From an uncultured Roseburia sp. (GTDB taxonomy: Bacteria; Bacillota; Clostridia; Lachnospirales; Lachnospiraceae), in NCBI GenBank assembly GCA_947652855.1, contig CANTEO010000018.1, positions 1 to 41,067 of the forward strand: a stretch of 41,067 bases of DNA, written 5' to 3'. Below are positions 8,560-16,400 of this stretch, piece by piece. The first letter of the stretch is position 1. Each line of letters starts with the position of its first letter. The position numbers were made by a program, and so were the translations under genes. The notes below the pieces were generated by a model that ran no database searches, was not told the DNA's origin, and worked only from the letters and a program-made list of their open reading frames with translations.

Positions 8560-9672
8560 ATGGCTAGTTTATCATTAAAACATATTTGTAAAAAATATCC
8601 AAATGGTTTTGAGGCGGTGAAGGATTTCAACCTTGAAGTGGAAGATAAGGAGTTCATTATCTTCGTAGGGCCTTCAGGCTGTGGGAAATCCACGACGCTT
8701 CGAATGGTTGCCGGGCTAGAGGATATATCTTCCGGGGATTTCTACATTGACGGTAAGCGCGTGAATGACGTAGAGCCGAAAGACCGTGACATTGCGATGG
8801 TATTCCAGAACTATGCCCTGTATCCGCATATGACTGTGTTTGACAATATGGCGTTTGGCTTGAAATTGAGGAAAGTCCCGAAAGAGGAGATCAAGCAGAA
8901 GGTGGAAGAGGCCGCCAAGATCCTGGATTTGGACAAATTGCTGGACCGTAAGCCGAAGGCTTTGTCCGGCGGGCAGAGGCAGCGTGTCGCCATGGGCCGT
9001 GCGATTGTGCGTAATCCAAAGGTGTTCCTGATGGATGAGCCGCTTTCAAACTTGGACGCGAAGTTAAGGGTGCAGATGCGTTCTGAGATTTCTGCATTGC
9101 ATCAGAGGCTAGGCGCGACGATCATTTATGTAACGCATGATCAGACAGAGGCCATGACGCTTGGAACCAGGATCGTTGTCTTAAAGGACGGCGTGATTAT
9201 GCAGGTGGATTCTCCGATTAAATTGTACAATGAGCCGAATAACTTGTTTGTGGCGGGATTTATCGGATCGCCTCAGATGAACTTTATTGATGCGAAATGC
9301 TCGATTGAAGGCGGGAAAGCGGTTCTGTCCTTCGATAAGTTCAAAGTGGCGCTTTCTCCGGAGAAATCCAAGAAGCTTGCGGATGGCGGATACAATGGCA
9401 AGAATGTGCTGATGGGCATCCGTCCAGACGATATGGGCGATTCTGCAAGGGATTTTGACGAATATAAGGACAGCGTCATTGACGTTGACGTGACAGGGTA
9501 TGAGCTGTTGGGGTCAGAGGTTATCCTGTATTTCCATCTCGGAGGCGTAAGTATGTGCGCGAAAGTGGATTCGTCCACTAAGGCGCGGTTTGGAGACCAT
9601 GTGAAGCTGGCGCTCAATCCGAGTAAGATTCATGTGTTTGACAAGGAGACGGAGCAGACAGTCACGAATTAA
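8560..9672 (+). CDS. Carbohydrate ABC transporter ATP-binding protein (MsmX/UgpC family)
   Basis: This is the ATPase that energises CUT1-type sugar importers. In 370 residues it has Walker A GPSGCGKST (residues 38-46), the Q-loop in VFQNYALYPHMT, the signature LSGGQRQRVAMGRA, Walker B VFLMDEPLSNLD, the H-loop THDQTEAM and a C-terminal TOBE/OB regulatory domain of about 130 residues. No permease or solute-binding gene is nearby. In Firmicutes such solitary MsmX-type ATPases are known to serve several sugar importers encoded elsewhere, so the same is inferred here. AGGAGG lies ahead of the ATG, and a terminator follows. Confidence 0.95.
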   Translation: MASLSLKHICKKYPNGFEAVKDFNLEVEDKEFIIFVGPSGCGKSTTLRMVAGLEDISSGDFYIDGKRVNDVEPKDRDIAMVFQNYALYPHMTVFDNMAFGLKLRKVPKEEIKQKVEEAAKILDLDKLLDRKPKALSGGQRQRVAMGRAIVRNPKVFLMDEPLSNLDAKLRVQMRSEISALHQRLGATIIYVTHDQTEAMTLGTRIVVLKDGVIMQVDSPIKLYNEPNNLFVAGFIGSPQMNFIDAKCSIEGGKAVLSFDKFKVALSPEKSKKLADGGYNGKNVLMGIRPDDMGDSARDFDEYKDSVIDVDVTGYELLGSEVILYFHLGGVSMCAKVDSSTKARFGDHVKLALNPSKIHVFDKETEQTVTN

Positions 9673-9700
9673 TCCGCAGCCGTAACCGTGCTGCTTTCTT

Positions 9701-9730
9701 CCCGGCCAGCCCTAGCTTGGATTGGCCGGG
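9701..9730 (+). other. Stem-loop downstream of the sugar ABC ATPase gene
   Basis: CCCGGCCA (9701-9708) pairs with TGGCCGGG (9723-9730). No T tract follows, so it may be an mRNA 3'-end stabiliser or a first pausing hairpin before the true terminator about 70 bases further on. Confidence 0.45.
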
Positions 9731-9800
9731 GATCTTGCCGTGATGGGGGCGGGGCATATGCGGTTATGCGCAAAGGGAGCGTAACGTAAATAGACAGAAA

Positions 9801-9827
9801 AGCCGGGTGCAGATCACCCGGTTTTTT
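9801..9827 (+). terminator. Rho-independent terminator
   Basis: CCGGGTG (9803-9809) pairs with CACCCGG (9815-9821) around a 5-base loop, followed by six T. It ends 20 bases before the start codon of the next gene, so that gene's promoter may overlap it, or the element may act as an attenuator in its leader. Confidence 0.85.
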
Positions 9828-9847
9828 GGCCTTATAGGAGGGGTTTT

Positions 9848-10945
9848 TTGTTATCAAATCATAGAATACAGTTGGCCTTAGACGAGATCAAGGAGATTTC
9901 CCGCATAGATCTGGCGCTTTACAATGAAATGGGGAAATTGCTGGCGGCGACATATGAGCCCAAAAAGGATTTAGAGGATATGATGACGGATTTTTCGCAA
10001 TCTATGGCAGAGAGCCAGACAGTATCCGACTCTCATTTTTTTAAGGTGATGATAGAAGGCGAGGCGGCGTATCTCCTGCTGGTGAAATCCTCCACTGAAG
10101 GGGCGTATATGGTTGGGAAGCTGGCTGTCTGTCAGCTTCGCCATCTTGCCGAAGCGTACCGGGAGCAGTTTGACCGGAATAATTTTATGCAGAATGTCCT
10201 GTTGGGGAATCTGCTGGTTGTGGATATGTACAACAAGGCCAGGAAATTTCATATCGAGCAGGCGGAGCGCGTGGTGTATGTCATTGAAGTGGAGGGCAAG
10301 AAAGACACGTTGATTTTGGATTTGGTAAAATCTATGTTCGGCGGCTCTGCAAGGGATTTTGTGACGGAAATTGATGAGCAGAGCATCATCGTCATAAAGG
10401 ACGTCAGGGATTTAAAGGAGGAGGGCGATCTGGAAAATATCGCCAGGATGATGGTGGACAACCTGCACAGCGAGGCTATGGTCCGCGTGCGTGCAGGCTA
10501 TGGCAACCGGGTGTCTCATTTGCAGGACATCACCCGGTCGTTTCAAGAAGCGAAGATGGCGATTGAGGTCGGGAAGATTTTTTATGCGGAAATGGAGACG
10601 ATTTCGTATAGCAGGCTTGGAATCGGAAGGCTGATCTATCAAATTCCGATGAGCCTTTGCGAGATGTTTATCCATGAGGTGTTTGGGGATGAGATACCGG
10701 ATGTGTTTAATGAGGAGAATCTGGTGACGGTTCAGAAATTTTTTGAGAACAACCTGAATATTTCAGAGACGGCGAGGCAGCTGTTCGTGCATCGGAACAC
10801 ATTGGTATATCGTCTGGAGCGGCTGGAAAAAGCCATTGGCTTAGATATCCGTAAATTTGAGGAGGCGATGATATTTAAGATTGCCATGATGGTGCTGTCC
10901 CATATGTCCTATCAGAAAGGGGAGCAATCCTACATGAAGCAATAG
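9848..10945 (+). CDS. CdaR/PucR-family transcriptional regulator
   Basis: The 365-residue protein ends in a PucR/CdaR-type helix-turn-helix: VQKFFENNLNISETARQL is followed by FVHRNTLVYRLERLE, the hallmark of this family, at residues about 297-330. The middle part resembles the GGDEF-like domain of CdaR regulators, and the N-terminus probably senses a ligand. Known members respond to sugar diacids, purine breakdown products or similar metabolites; the effector here cannot be deduced. The best start is a TTG at 9848, preceded at 5-6 bases by AGGAGGGG. The position after the sugar ABC ATPase hints at carbohydrate control, which is a weak inference. Confidence 0.85.
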   Translation: MLSNHRIQLALDEIKEISRIDLALYNEMGKLLAATYEPKKDLEDMMTDFSQSMAESQTVSDSHFFKVMIEGEAAYLLLVKSSTEGAYMVGKLAVCQLRHLAEAYREQFDRNNFMQNVLLGNLLVVDMYNKARKFHIEQAERVVYVIEVEGKKDTLILDLVKSMFGGSARDFVTEIDEQSIIVIKDVRDLKEEGDLENIARMMVDNLHSEAMVRVRAGYGNRVSHLQDITRSFQEAKMAIEVGKIFYAEMETISYSRLGIGRLIYQIPMSLCEMFIHEVFGDEIPDVFNEENLVTVQKFFENNLNISETARQLFVHRNTLVYRLERLEKAIGLDIRKFEEAMIFKIAMMVLSHMSYQKGEQSYMKQ

Positions 10946-10971
10946 ACTATATTTTGGAAATGTGCTATACT
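10943..10971 (+). promoter_or_regulatory. Promoter for the small coiled-coil gene
   Basis: TGCTATACT (10963-10971) is an extended -10 element (TATACT at 10966-10971). TAGACT (10943-10948) lies 17 bases upstream as a weak -35 and overlaps the stop codon of the regulator gene. Confidence 0.5.
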
Positions 10972-11026
10972 GTAAAGGATTTACGGTTACAATGTGACGG
11001 TTTTGTTTGTAAAAGGGGGAAATGGC

Positions 11027-11338
11027 ATGACGGACAATGAAAAGCTGGACTTAATCCTTTCTGAGATGCAGAATATGAAGCGGGATATGCAGGATATGAG
11101 GCAGGATATGCAGGATATGAAGCAGGATATCAGCGACATAAAACAGAAAGTGACGAAAATGGATTTGGTGATTGAGAATGAGCTGCGCGTGAATATTCAG
11201 CGTGTGGCGGAAGGGCATCTTGACCTGTCAAGGAATCTTCATGAGGCGATGAAGCCAAGCAGCGAAGTTGAAATGCTTGCGATCAAAGTTAGGATGCTGG
11301 AAAGCGACGTGAGAGATTTAAAATTAAAGTTGGCATAA
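11027..11338 (+). CDS. Small coiled-coil protein with heptad repeats
   Basis: The 103-residue hydrophilic protein has no recognised domain. Residues about 18-50 form near-perfect heptads (KRDMQDM, RQDMQDM, KQDISDI, KQKVTKM) with Met, Ile and Val at the core positions, so a parallel coiled coil is expected. A second helical stretch near the C-terminus (MLAIKVRMLESDVRDLKLKLA) also looks coiled. It lacks a signal peptide and membrane segment and should be cytoplasmic. The ATG at 11027 has AGGGGGA upstream; a GTG further up (10994) gives an unlikely start. Similar short 'DMKQDM' proteins are widespread in Clostridia and are mostly annotated as hypothetical. Confidence 0.75.
   Translation: MTDNEKLDLILSEMQNMKRDMQDMRQDMQDMKQDISDIKQKVTKMDLVIENELRVNIQRVAEGHLDLSRNLHEAMKPSSEVEMLAIKVRMLESDVRDLKLKLA
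11079..11141 (+). repeat. Three 21-base units encoding coiled-coil heptads
   Basis: Three consecutive 21-base units, the first two almost identical (built from GCAGGATATG and GGATATGA blocks), encode one heptad each. The third is diverged but keeps the hydrophobic positions. Exact-multiple length makes expansion or contraction by whole heptads possible without a frameshift. Confidence 0.7.
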
Positions 11339-11401
11339 CGGCGGCTTTAGGGGAAAGGCGAAAGGCAAGCGCCGCTGCAGGATATGGAGGGAGGATTGGG
11401 C

Positions 11402-12190
11402 TTGAGTCAGTCGAGAGGGATGAAGCTATGGGATGTGCTGTATCCCGTGTGCATTTATTTTGTGGTGACGGCAGTGACGGCGATCCTTTTGGATTATGTG
11501 CTGCCAGAATCTGTGGATTCCAGGCTGCTAAGGCAGCTTCTCACCTCGTTTGCGGCTTTGCCGTTTCTGTATTCGTTTTACCGGCAGGATGTTCGGATGC
11601 AGGGGGAGCTTTCTATGGGGGCGTTTGGAAAGCCGCCTAAGACGCGCCCGCTGCATCTTCTGGTGATGTTTTTCACGGGAGGGCTTTTGGCTCTTGCGCT
11701 CAATAACCTGCTTGGCCTTGCCCGCATTGCGGAGCATTCCGCGGCTTATCGCCAGGTGGAGCAGACTTTTTACACCGGAAGGCTTGCGCTTGAGATTTTC
11801 GCGCTCTGCGCCGTCATTCCGCTTGTGGAGGAGCTTTTGTACCGCGGGATTGTGTATGGGAGGCTTCGGCGCTGGCTTGGCGCGGCGCCTGCCATGCTGC
11901 TTTCCGCGCTGATTTTTGGCCTGATCCATATGAATTTGGCGCAGTTTATCTATGCATCCCTCTTTGGCCTGATTTTGGCCTTTTTCGTGGATCGGACGGG
12001 GAGCATTTTGGGCGCCTTCGCCGCGCATATGGCGGCGAATTTAACGAGCGTGCTTCGGGCGGAGACAGGCGCGTTTGCTTTTATGGATCAAAATCTGACT
12101 GTGCAGCTTGCCTTGACGGCGGCGTTTATGCAGCTGTCTCTGCTTGGCATTTTTTTCCTGCTGCGTGCATATCCTTTGGACAGAACGTGA
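11402..12190 (+). CDS. CPBP-family intramembrane glutamic endopeptidase
   Basis: The protein (about 262 residues) has several membrane segments and the CPBP (CAAX protease / bacteriocin-processing) motifs. These are EELLYRG with the paired glutamates near residue 145, FGLIHMN with the catalytic His, and HMAANL as the third motif. Members are related to Rce1-type proteases and in bacteria act in bacteriocin immunity, peptide maturation or unknown membrane proteolysis. A TTG at 11402 is preceded by GGAGGGAGG at good spacing and is preferred over the ATG at 11384, which lies inside that ribosome binding site; an ATG at 11420 is an alternative. A two-component remnant follows 10 bases downstream. 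Confidence 0.85.
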   Translation: MSQSRGMKLWDVLYPVCIYFVVTAVTAILLDYVLPESVDSRLLRQLLTSFAALPFLYSFYRQDVRMQGELSMGAFGKPPKTRPLHLLVMFFTGGLLALALNNLLGLARIAEHSAAYRQVEQTFYTGRLALEIFALCAVIPLVEELLYRGIVYGRLRRWLGAAPAMLLSALIFGLIHMNLAQFIYASLFGLILAFFVDRTGSILGAFAAHMAANLTSVLRAETGAFAFMDQNLTVQLALTAAFMQLSLLGIFFLLRAYPLDRT

Positions 12191-12200
12191 GGGGCATGGG

Positions 12201-12496
12201 ATGAAGCGGATTTTTGTGGCGGAGGACGACGCGGCGTTAAGCCGGGGCATTTGCATGGCGCTTCAGTCGGATGATCTGGCGCTGATCCCATATGGGACGA
12301 TCCGGGAGGCGCGGCTTAAGGCGAGACGGCGAAGGCATTCAGGCGGTTTTACCGCGCCCCGTCGGTTGGCGAGGAAGAGGGCGTGGGGATTGGCCTGTAT
12401 TTGGCCAGGCAGATGATTGCTGGTGAGAACGGCTATCTGGAAGTGAAGTCGAAGTAAGGGAGCGTGTTTTACGTGTGCCTTCCCGCAGTTTTTTGA
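12201..12496 (+). pseudogene. Remnant of a two-component system: response-regulator start joined to histidine-kinase end
   Basis: The ATG at 12201 opens a response-regulator receiver start (MKRIFVAEDDAALSRG and about 20 more residues, with the acidic pair EDD). It breaks off before the phospho-acceptor Asp. From about 12335 a different frame reads AFRRFYRAPSVGEEEG then VGIGLYLARQMI, the G2-box end of a histidine-kinase ATPase domain. That frame has an in-frame TAA at 12455 and then continues as GSVFYVCLPA, the normal kinase C-terminus, to a TGA at 12494. A large internal deletion, a frame change and a nonsense codon are therefore all present. The original order was probably response regulator then sensor kinase. 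GGGCATGGG before the start is a weak ribosome binding site. Confidence 0.85.
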
Positions 12497-12539
12497 AGGG
12501 AAGGCTGTGGAAAAATAGGGCATTTGCCGCCAAGGAAAT

Positions 12540-12581
12540 GGCGCAGGGTTTTCTGTATGTTCAGGAAGCCCTGCGCCGTTT
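12540..12581 (+). terminator. Terminator hairpin after the two-component remnant
   Basis: GGCGCAGGG (12540-12548) pairs with CCCTGCGCC (12569-12577). The stem continues inward by about six more pairs, including G-U, to a TATGTT loop. GTTTTC follows. It separates the decayed locus from the DUF1905 gene. The rest of 12497-12729 shows only a small CGGTT/AACCG hairpin (12599-12618) and no clear promoter. Confidence 0.7.
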
Positions 12582-12729
12582 TCGCCACACATTCTAAACG
12601 GTTCAATAAATCTAACCGCTTAAACAGAGCTGCGTTGAAGAAGAAAAGGCGGCTTAGCCCTTGAACCGCGGGCAGGCTTGCGATAAGATGGAATTGGAGG
12701 AACGGCGTAAGCGATGGGAAAGGAGCGTT

Positions 12730-13023
12730 ATGGACAAGAAGCAATACGAATACGACACAAAAATTGAGAGCGCCCAGGGCAAGGGCGGCGCCTATGTGGC
12801 ATTTCCATACGATGTGAGGAAGGAGTTTGGCGCGGGCCGGGCGAAGGTGTATGTGGAATTTGACGGGGAGCCGTATGAGGGGAGCGTCGTGAATATGGGG
12901 GTCAAAAACCCAGACGGCTCCATTTGCTACATTATCGGGATACGAAAAGACATCCGTGAGAAAATCGGCAGGCAGCCGGGGGATTTGGTTCATGTCATGG
13001 TAAGGGGCAGGGAGGGGATGTAA
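12730..13023 (+). CDS. DUF1905 family protein
   Basis: The 97-residue protein fits the DUF1905 fold, a small beta-barrel-like domain. Diagnostic phrases are GGAYVAFPYDVRKEFG, KVYVEFDGEPY, and a C-terminal GIRKDIREKIGRQPGDLVHVMV in which the GDxVxV ending is typical. The molecular function of DUF1905 is not established. I chose the ATG at 12730 because AAAGGAG lies 5-6 bases upstream; an in-frame TTG at 12661 would add 23 unlikely residues. Its stop overlaps the start of the next gene by one base, so the two are translationally coupled. Confidence 0.85.
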   Translation: MDKKQYEYDTKIESAQGKGGAYVAFPYDVRKEFGAGRAKVYVEFDGEPYEGSVVNMGVKNPDGSICYIIGIRKDIREKIGRQPGDLVHVMVRGREGM

Positions 13024-13442
13024 TGGCATTTACGGTTTACGCCAGAATGAAGAAATTGGGGAAGGAGAGCCGCAAGGATCTGCCCGCGTCCCCGTTTGCC
13101 CTGGAGCGAAGGCCAAAGACGCTGCGGGAGCTTTTGACGGGGCTGGCTATGCTTTTGGCGGAGGATTACAACGGCAGGAAAGACAGCGGGCAGCTCCTTC
13201 CGTTTTTGACGCAGGGGGAGATTCGGAGCCAGGCGGCGGCCGGGAAGGTGTCGTTTGGCGTGCATGGCGGCGCTTACGCGTCGGCGCAGGAGGCGGCGGA
13301 GGTGGCCGTCGCGTGCTTTGAGGACGGGATGTACCGCGTGTTTTGCGGGGAGGAGGAGCTGACGGAGCTGGACGGCGCGATTGACGTCGCAGAGGGCGCG
13401 GCGTTCACCTTTATCAGGCTGACAATGCTTACGGGATGGTAA
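13023..13442 (+). CDS. Unrecognised protein between DUF1905 and DUF4132 genes
   Basis: I do not recognise this 139-residue protein. It is soluble, without signal peptide or membrane segment. The N-terminal half is basic with a helical stretch (KTLRELLTGLAMLLAEDYN). The centre contains TQGEIRSQAAAGKVSFGVHGG, which suggests a turn-rich region, and the C-terminus reads AAFTFIRLTMLTGW. It overlaps the DUF1905 gene by one base and lies 21 bases before the DUF4132 gene, so all three should be one transcript. The coupling suggests a physical or functional partner of the large protein. Confidence 0.75.
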   Translation: MAFTVYARMKKLGKESRKDLPASPFALERRPKTLRELLTGLAMLLAEDYNGRKDSGQLLPFLTQGEIRSQAAAGKVSFGVHGGAYASAQEAAEVAVACFEDGMYRVFCGEEELTELDGAIDVAEGAAFTFIRLTMLTGW

Positions 13443-13463
13443 AATGCAGGAGGGGAAGGAACA

Positions 13464-16400
13464 ATGTATACGTATGAGACGAGAAGGAAGCTTACTGTGG
13501 CGTGGGTGGAGGGCGTAAGGGAGCGCGGAGGGCATCTTTCCGAGCAGGAAAAAGAAATGCTCCCGGATATCTATGCCTATGGGATTCCAAGAGAGGCGTG
13601 CGATACGATGCGGCGGCTTTTGACGGATGGGAAATACCCTTCCTTAAGCCGCCTGTATCAGAAGGAGCATCCGGCGTTAGTGGATGTCTGCGTGCCAAAG
13701 GGGCGCCAGGGGGAATTCTACTATGCCCTAGATCAGATGAATCAGTATCAAATGACGGCGGGATGGCATCGCAGGAGCCTGCGCTCTGAAAGCTATGCCC
13801 CGTTTGTGGATCGGAGCGTGCGGCTGCTGCGGGCGTATTCCAGGATGGAGTTTTACGGCGTGGCGCTTTCGGATCTTCTGACAGGGAATGTGGATGCGGA
13901 GCTGTTTGACCATGCAAGGTCGGACTATCTGCCTTATGCAGAGATGCTTGCGGCGCAGATTGACATGGGCGTGGAGGGAGCGGCGCAGGCCGTGAAGGAT
14001 TTGCTGCTTGGCGAGGGGAATACGCTTATGGTCAGCCATGAGCTGATCCGTGGCGTCGTGATGTGCCAGGACAAAGAGCTGTATGCGCTTTTGGGGAAGT
14101 TCCTGCTTGCGGCGCGGCTGCAGGAAGGCGCGCGGCAGGCCGTCTGTGAGACAATGGACGAAGGGCGGCCGGAGGCGTTTTTGCATCTGTTTTCCGTGAT
14201 TGAGGAGCATCATTTGATTCGGTATTCTTCCGTGAAGCGCGCCGTCGCCACTTGGATTGGGATTTTCAACGAAATGAGCGTGGACAGGATCAGTGAAAAG
14301 CTGGTGGGCCTGATGGGGCGCTGTCTGCGGGATGCGGCCTTTGTAAAAGAGCAGCTTGCCACGGAAGACGCGGTGGGCATTAGCTGCGCGCTTTGGGCGC
14401 TTGGCTTTTTTTGCGCGCAGGATGCGGTGGACGCCGTCGTCCATCTGGCGCGCCATGGCACAAGGCATCAGAAAATGACGGCCTCTTACTTTTGCCGCTC
14501 CCTCCAGGAGGGCAGGCTTAAGATGCAGGCGGCGAAGGAGATCATTTTGCGGCATCCAGAGGATATGGAGCTTGTGGCCTGTTTTTTCCCGAGCTTTATG
14601 GATGGGGCAGACGCCACGTTTTATCAGCTTACCAAAGACGATGGGAGTAAGAAGGAGGCCACGCCGCCGAAGAAGATGGACGCGACGGAGCTGTTTGACA
14701 GCAAGGAGGAGGCCAGGGAGGCATACGTCACGCTCAAAGGCATTCTGGATCGGATTCCCAAAAAAGGCTTTGTGAAAAGCCCCTGCATCTTCCCTTGGCA
14801 TCAGGTGGAGATCACCCAGTCGGAGGCAGTCACGCGGATGTGCCTGATTGCCTGGATGCTTCAGGACGATGCGCTGCTTGACGAGGCGGCGCGCCTGATT
14901 CCGCTGATTGGGCAGGGCGGGGGCTACTATGGCACGTCAAGGGCGGCGGTCGCAAGGACGCTGCTTTACCGTCCCAAGACGGCGGCGCGCAAGGAGGCAT
15001 TGTTTGCGCTTCTGCACAATGCGGAGCAATCCGCCAATGAGGCGGCGCACCTTTTGGTGGACAGCATGGAGCTTTCCGCGGAGGACTTTCTGCTGATTGA
15101 GAAGAATTTAAAATACAAAAAAGGCCGTGCGGGGACGCTAAAGATTCTGCAAAGGCAGGACGGGGAGAGCCTGGCTTTCTGCATCGGGAGGCTGCTTAGC
15201 GCAAAGTCGGAGGAATGCCATATGGGCGGCTTGGATCTTGCCCTGTGGCTTAAGAAGGAGGGGAAGGAAAGCTTTGCAAAGGCGATTCCTTTCCTAAAGG
15301 CGTTAAAAAGCCCTACCGGGAGGGAGCAGGTGCTTTTGGATGAGCTGCTTTCGGAGGAAAGCGAGGCGCAGGATATTTTGCGCACGCCGGGCTATGGCCT
15401 TTATGACGTGGACAAGGCGTGGGTTTTGCCAGAGGTGAAGGCAGGCTGCGCCGATGCGTCGGAGCTGTTTGCCTGTGGGGAGGGCGCGTGCATTGGCCTG
15501 ATTCAAGGCTTGGATCGGCTGGTGGGGGAAAATAAGGATCGGACGTATCGGGACAGTTGGGATGATGAGCTGCTTTTAGGGGATAAGCTTAGGACGGTGA
15601 AAAAAAAGAACGGCGGATCGGACGGTACGCCTTTGGACGCGTATCCCTTCCGCGAGCTTTGGGAAGGGTTTTATGAGACGAAGGTGAACGATCCCAATCT
15701 TCTCTTAGAGGCATATTTGTATCTGCAGTGCTGGTGGCGTGCGGGCGACTATGGGAAAAACAAAAATCTGTACAAAGAAGTGTTTGGGAAAGGAGCAAAG
15801 CAAGCGCCGCCGTTTGAGAAGCTGGATATCCTGCTTTCTTACCGGGATCAAGTGAACACGATTTTGCGCGCGCTCTTTTTGCAGTATGTGCCGGATTCTT
15901 TTAAGGCGAGCTTTGCCCTGTCTGCAATGAAAAAATTCCTCTCCGTGTTAAATCCGTCGAACGACCTGATTTTTTACGATGAGAAATGGTTTGGGAAAAC
16001 TGAGACGTACACCAAGCGGGCAGTGGAGCTGCCGATCTTTCAGCAGCTCTGCGACTGGCTTCCCGGCCTGGAGGACGAGGACTGGGGCAGCGCCTTTGCG
16101 CTGAAATTTCAGCTTCAGCAGCATTATTGGGAGCAGAAGGGCAGGGAAAGAAGCCGCTATGCCTATGACAGCGCGCGCGCCTATTTGCAGGCTTCGGATT
16201 ATGTAAAGTGCTGCCTTGCAGGTGTTTGGGATAAAGATTTGTTTTACAAGGCGATAGTTACGTTCCATGATCTGGGGAGCCTTTTGGAGCCGGTCAGCTC
16301 CGTGGAGCAGAAAGGGGCGGTGCCGTATCGGAGGGTGCGGGGAATCGCGTTCTTTTTCGGGCGCGACGCGATACAGCCCGTGGATGGGAGGTTCCGCTTT

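Noticed and set aside
12144..12416. An open frame that could be read as an intact small response regulator
   Set aside because: It begins inside the CPBP gene, and after about 35 receiver-like residues it becomes Arg-rich nonsense. The neighbouring frame shows histidine-kinase sequence, so a pseudogene explains it better.
13728..14801. Long open frame of 357 codons on the minus strand inside the DUF4132 gene
   Set aside because: It lies wholly antisense to a well-supported gene, has low-complexity His/Arg/Leu-rich composition typical of a shadow of GC-rich coding DNA, and has no recognisable domain.
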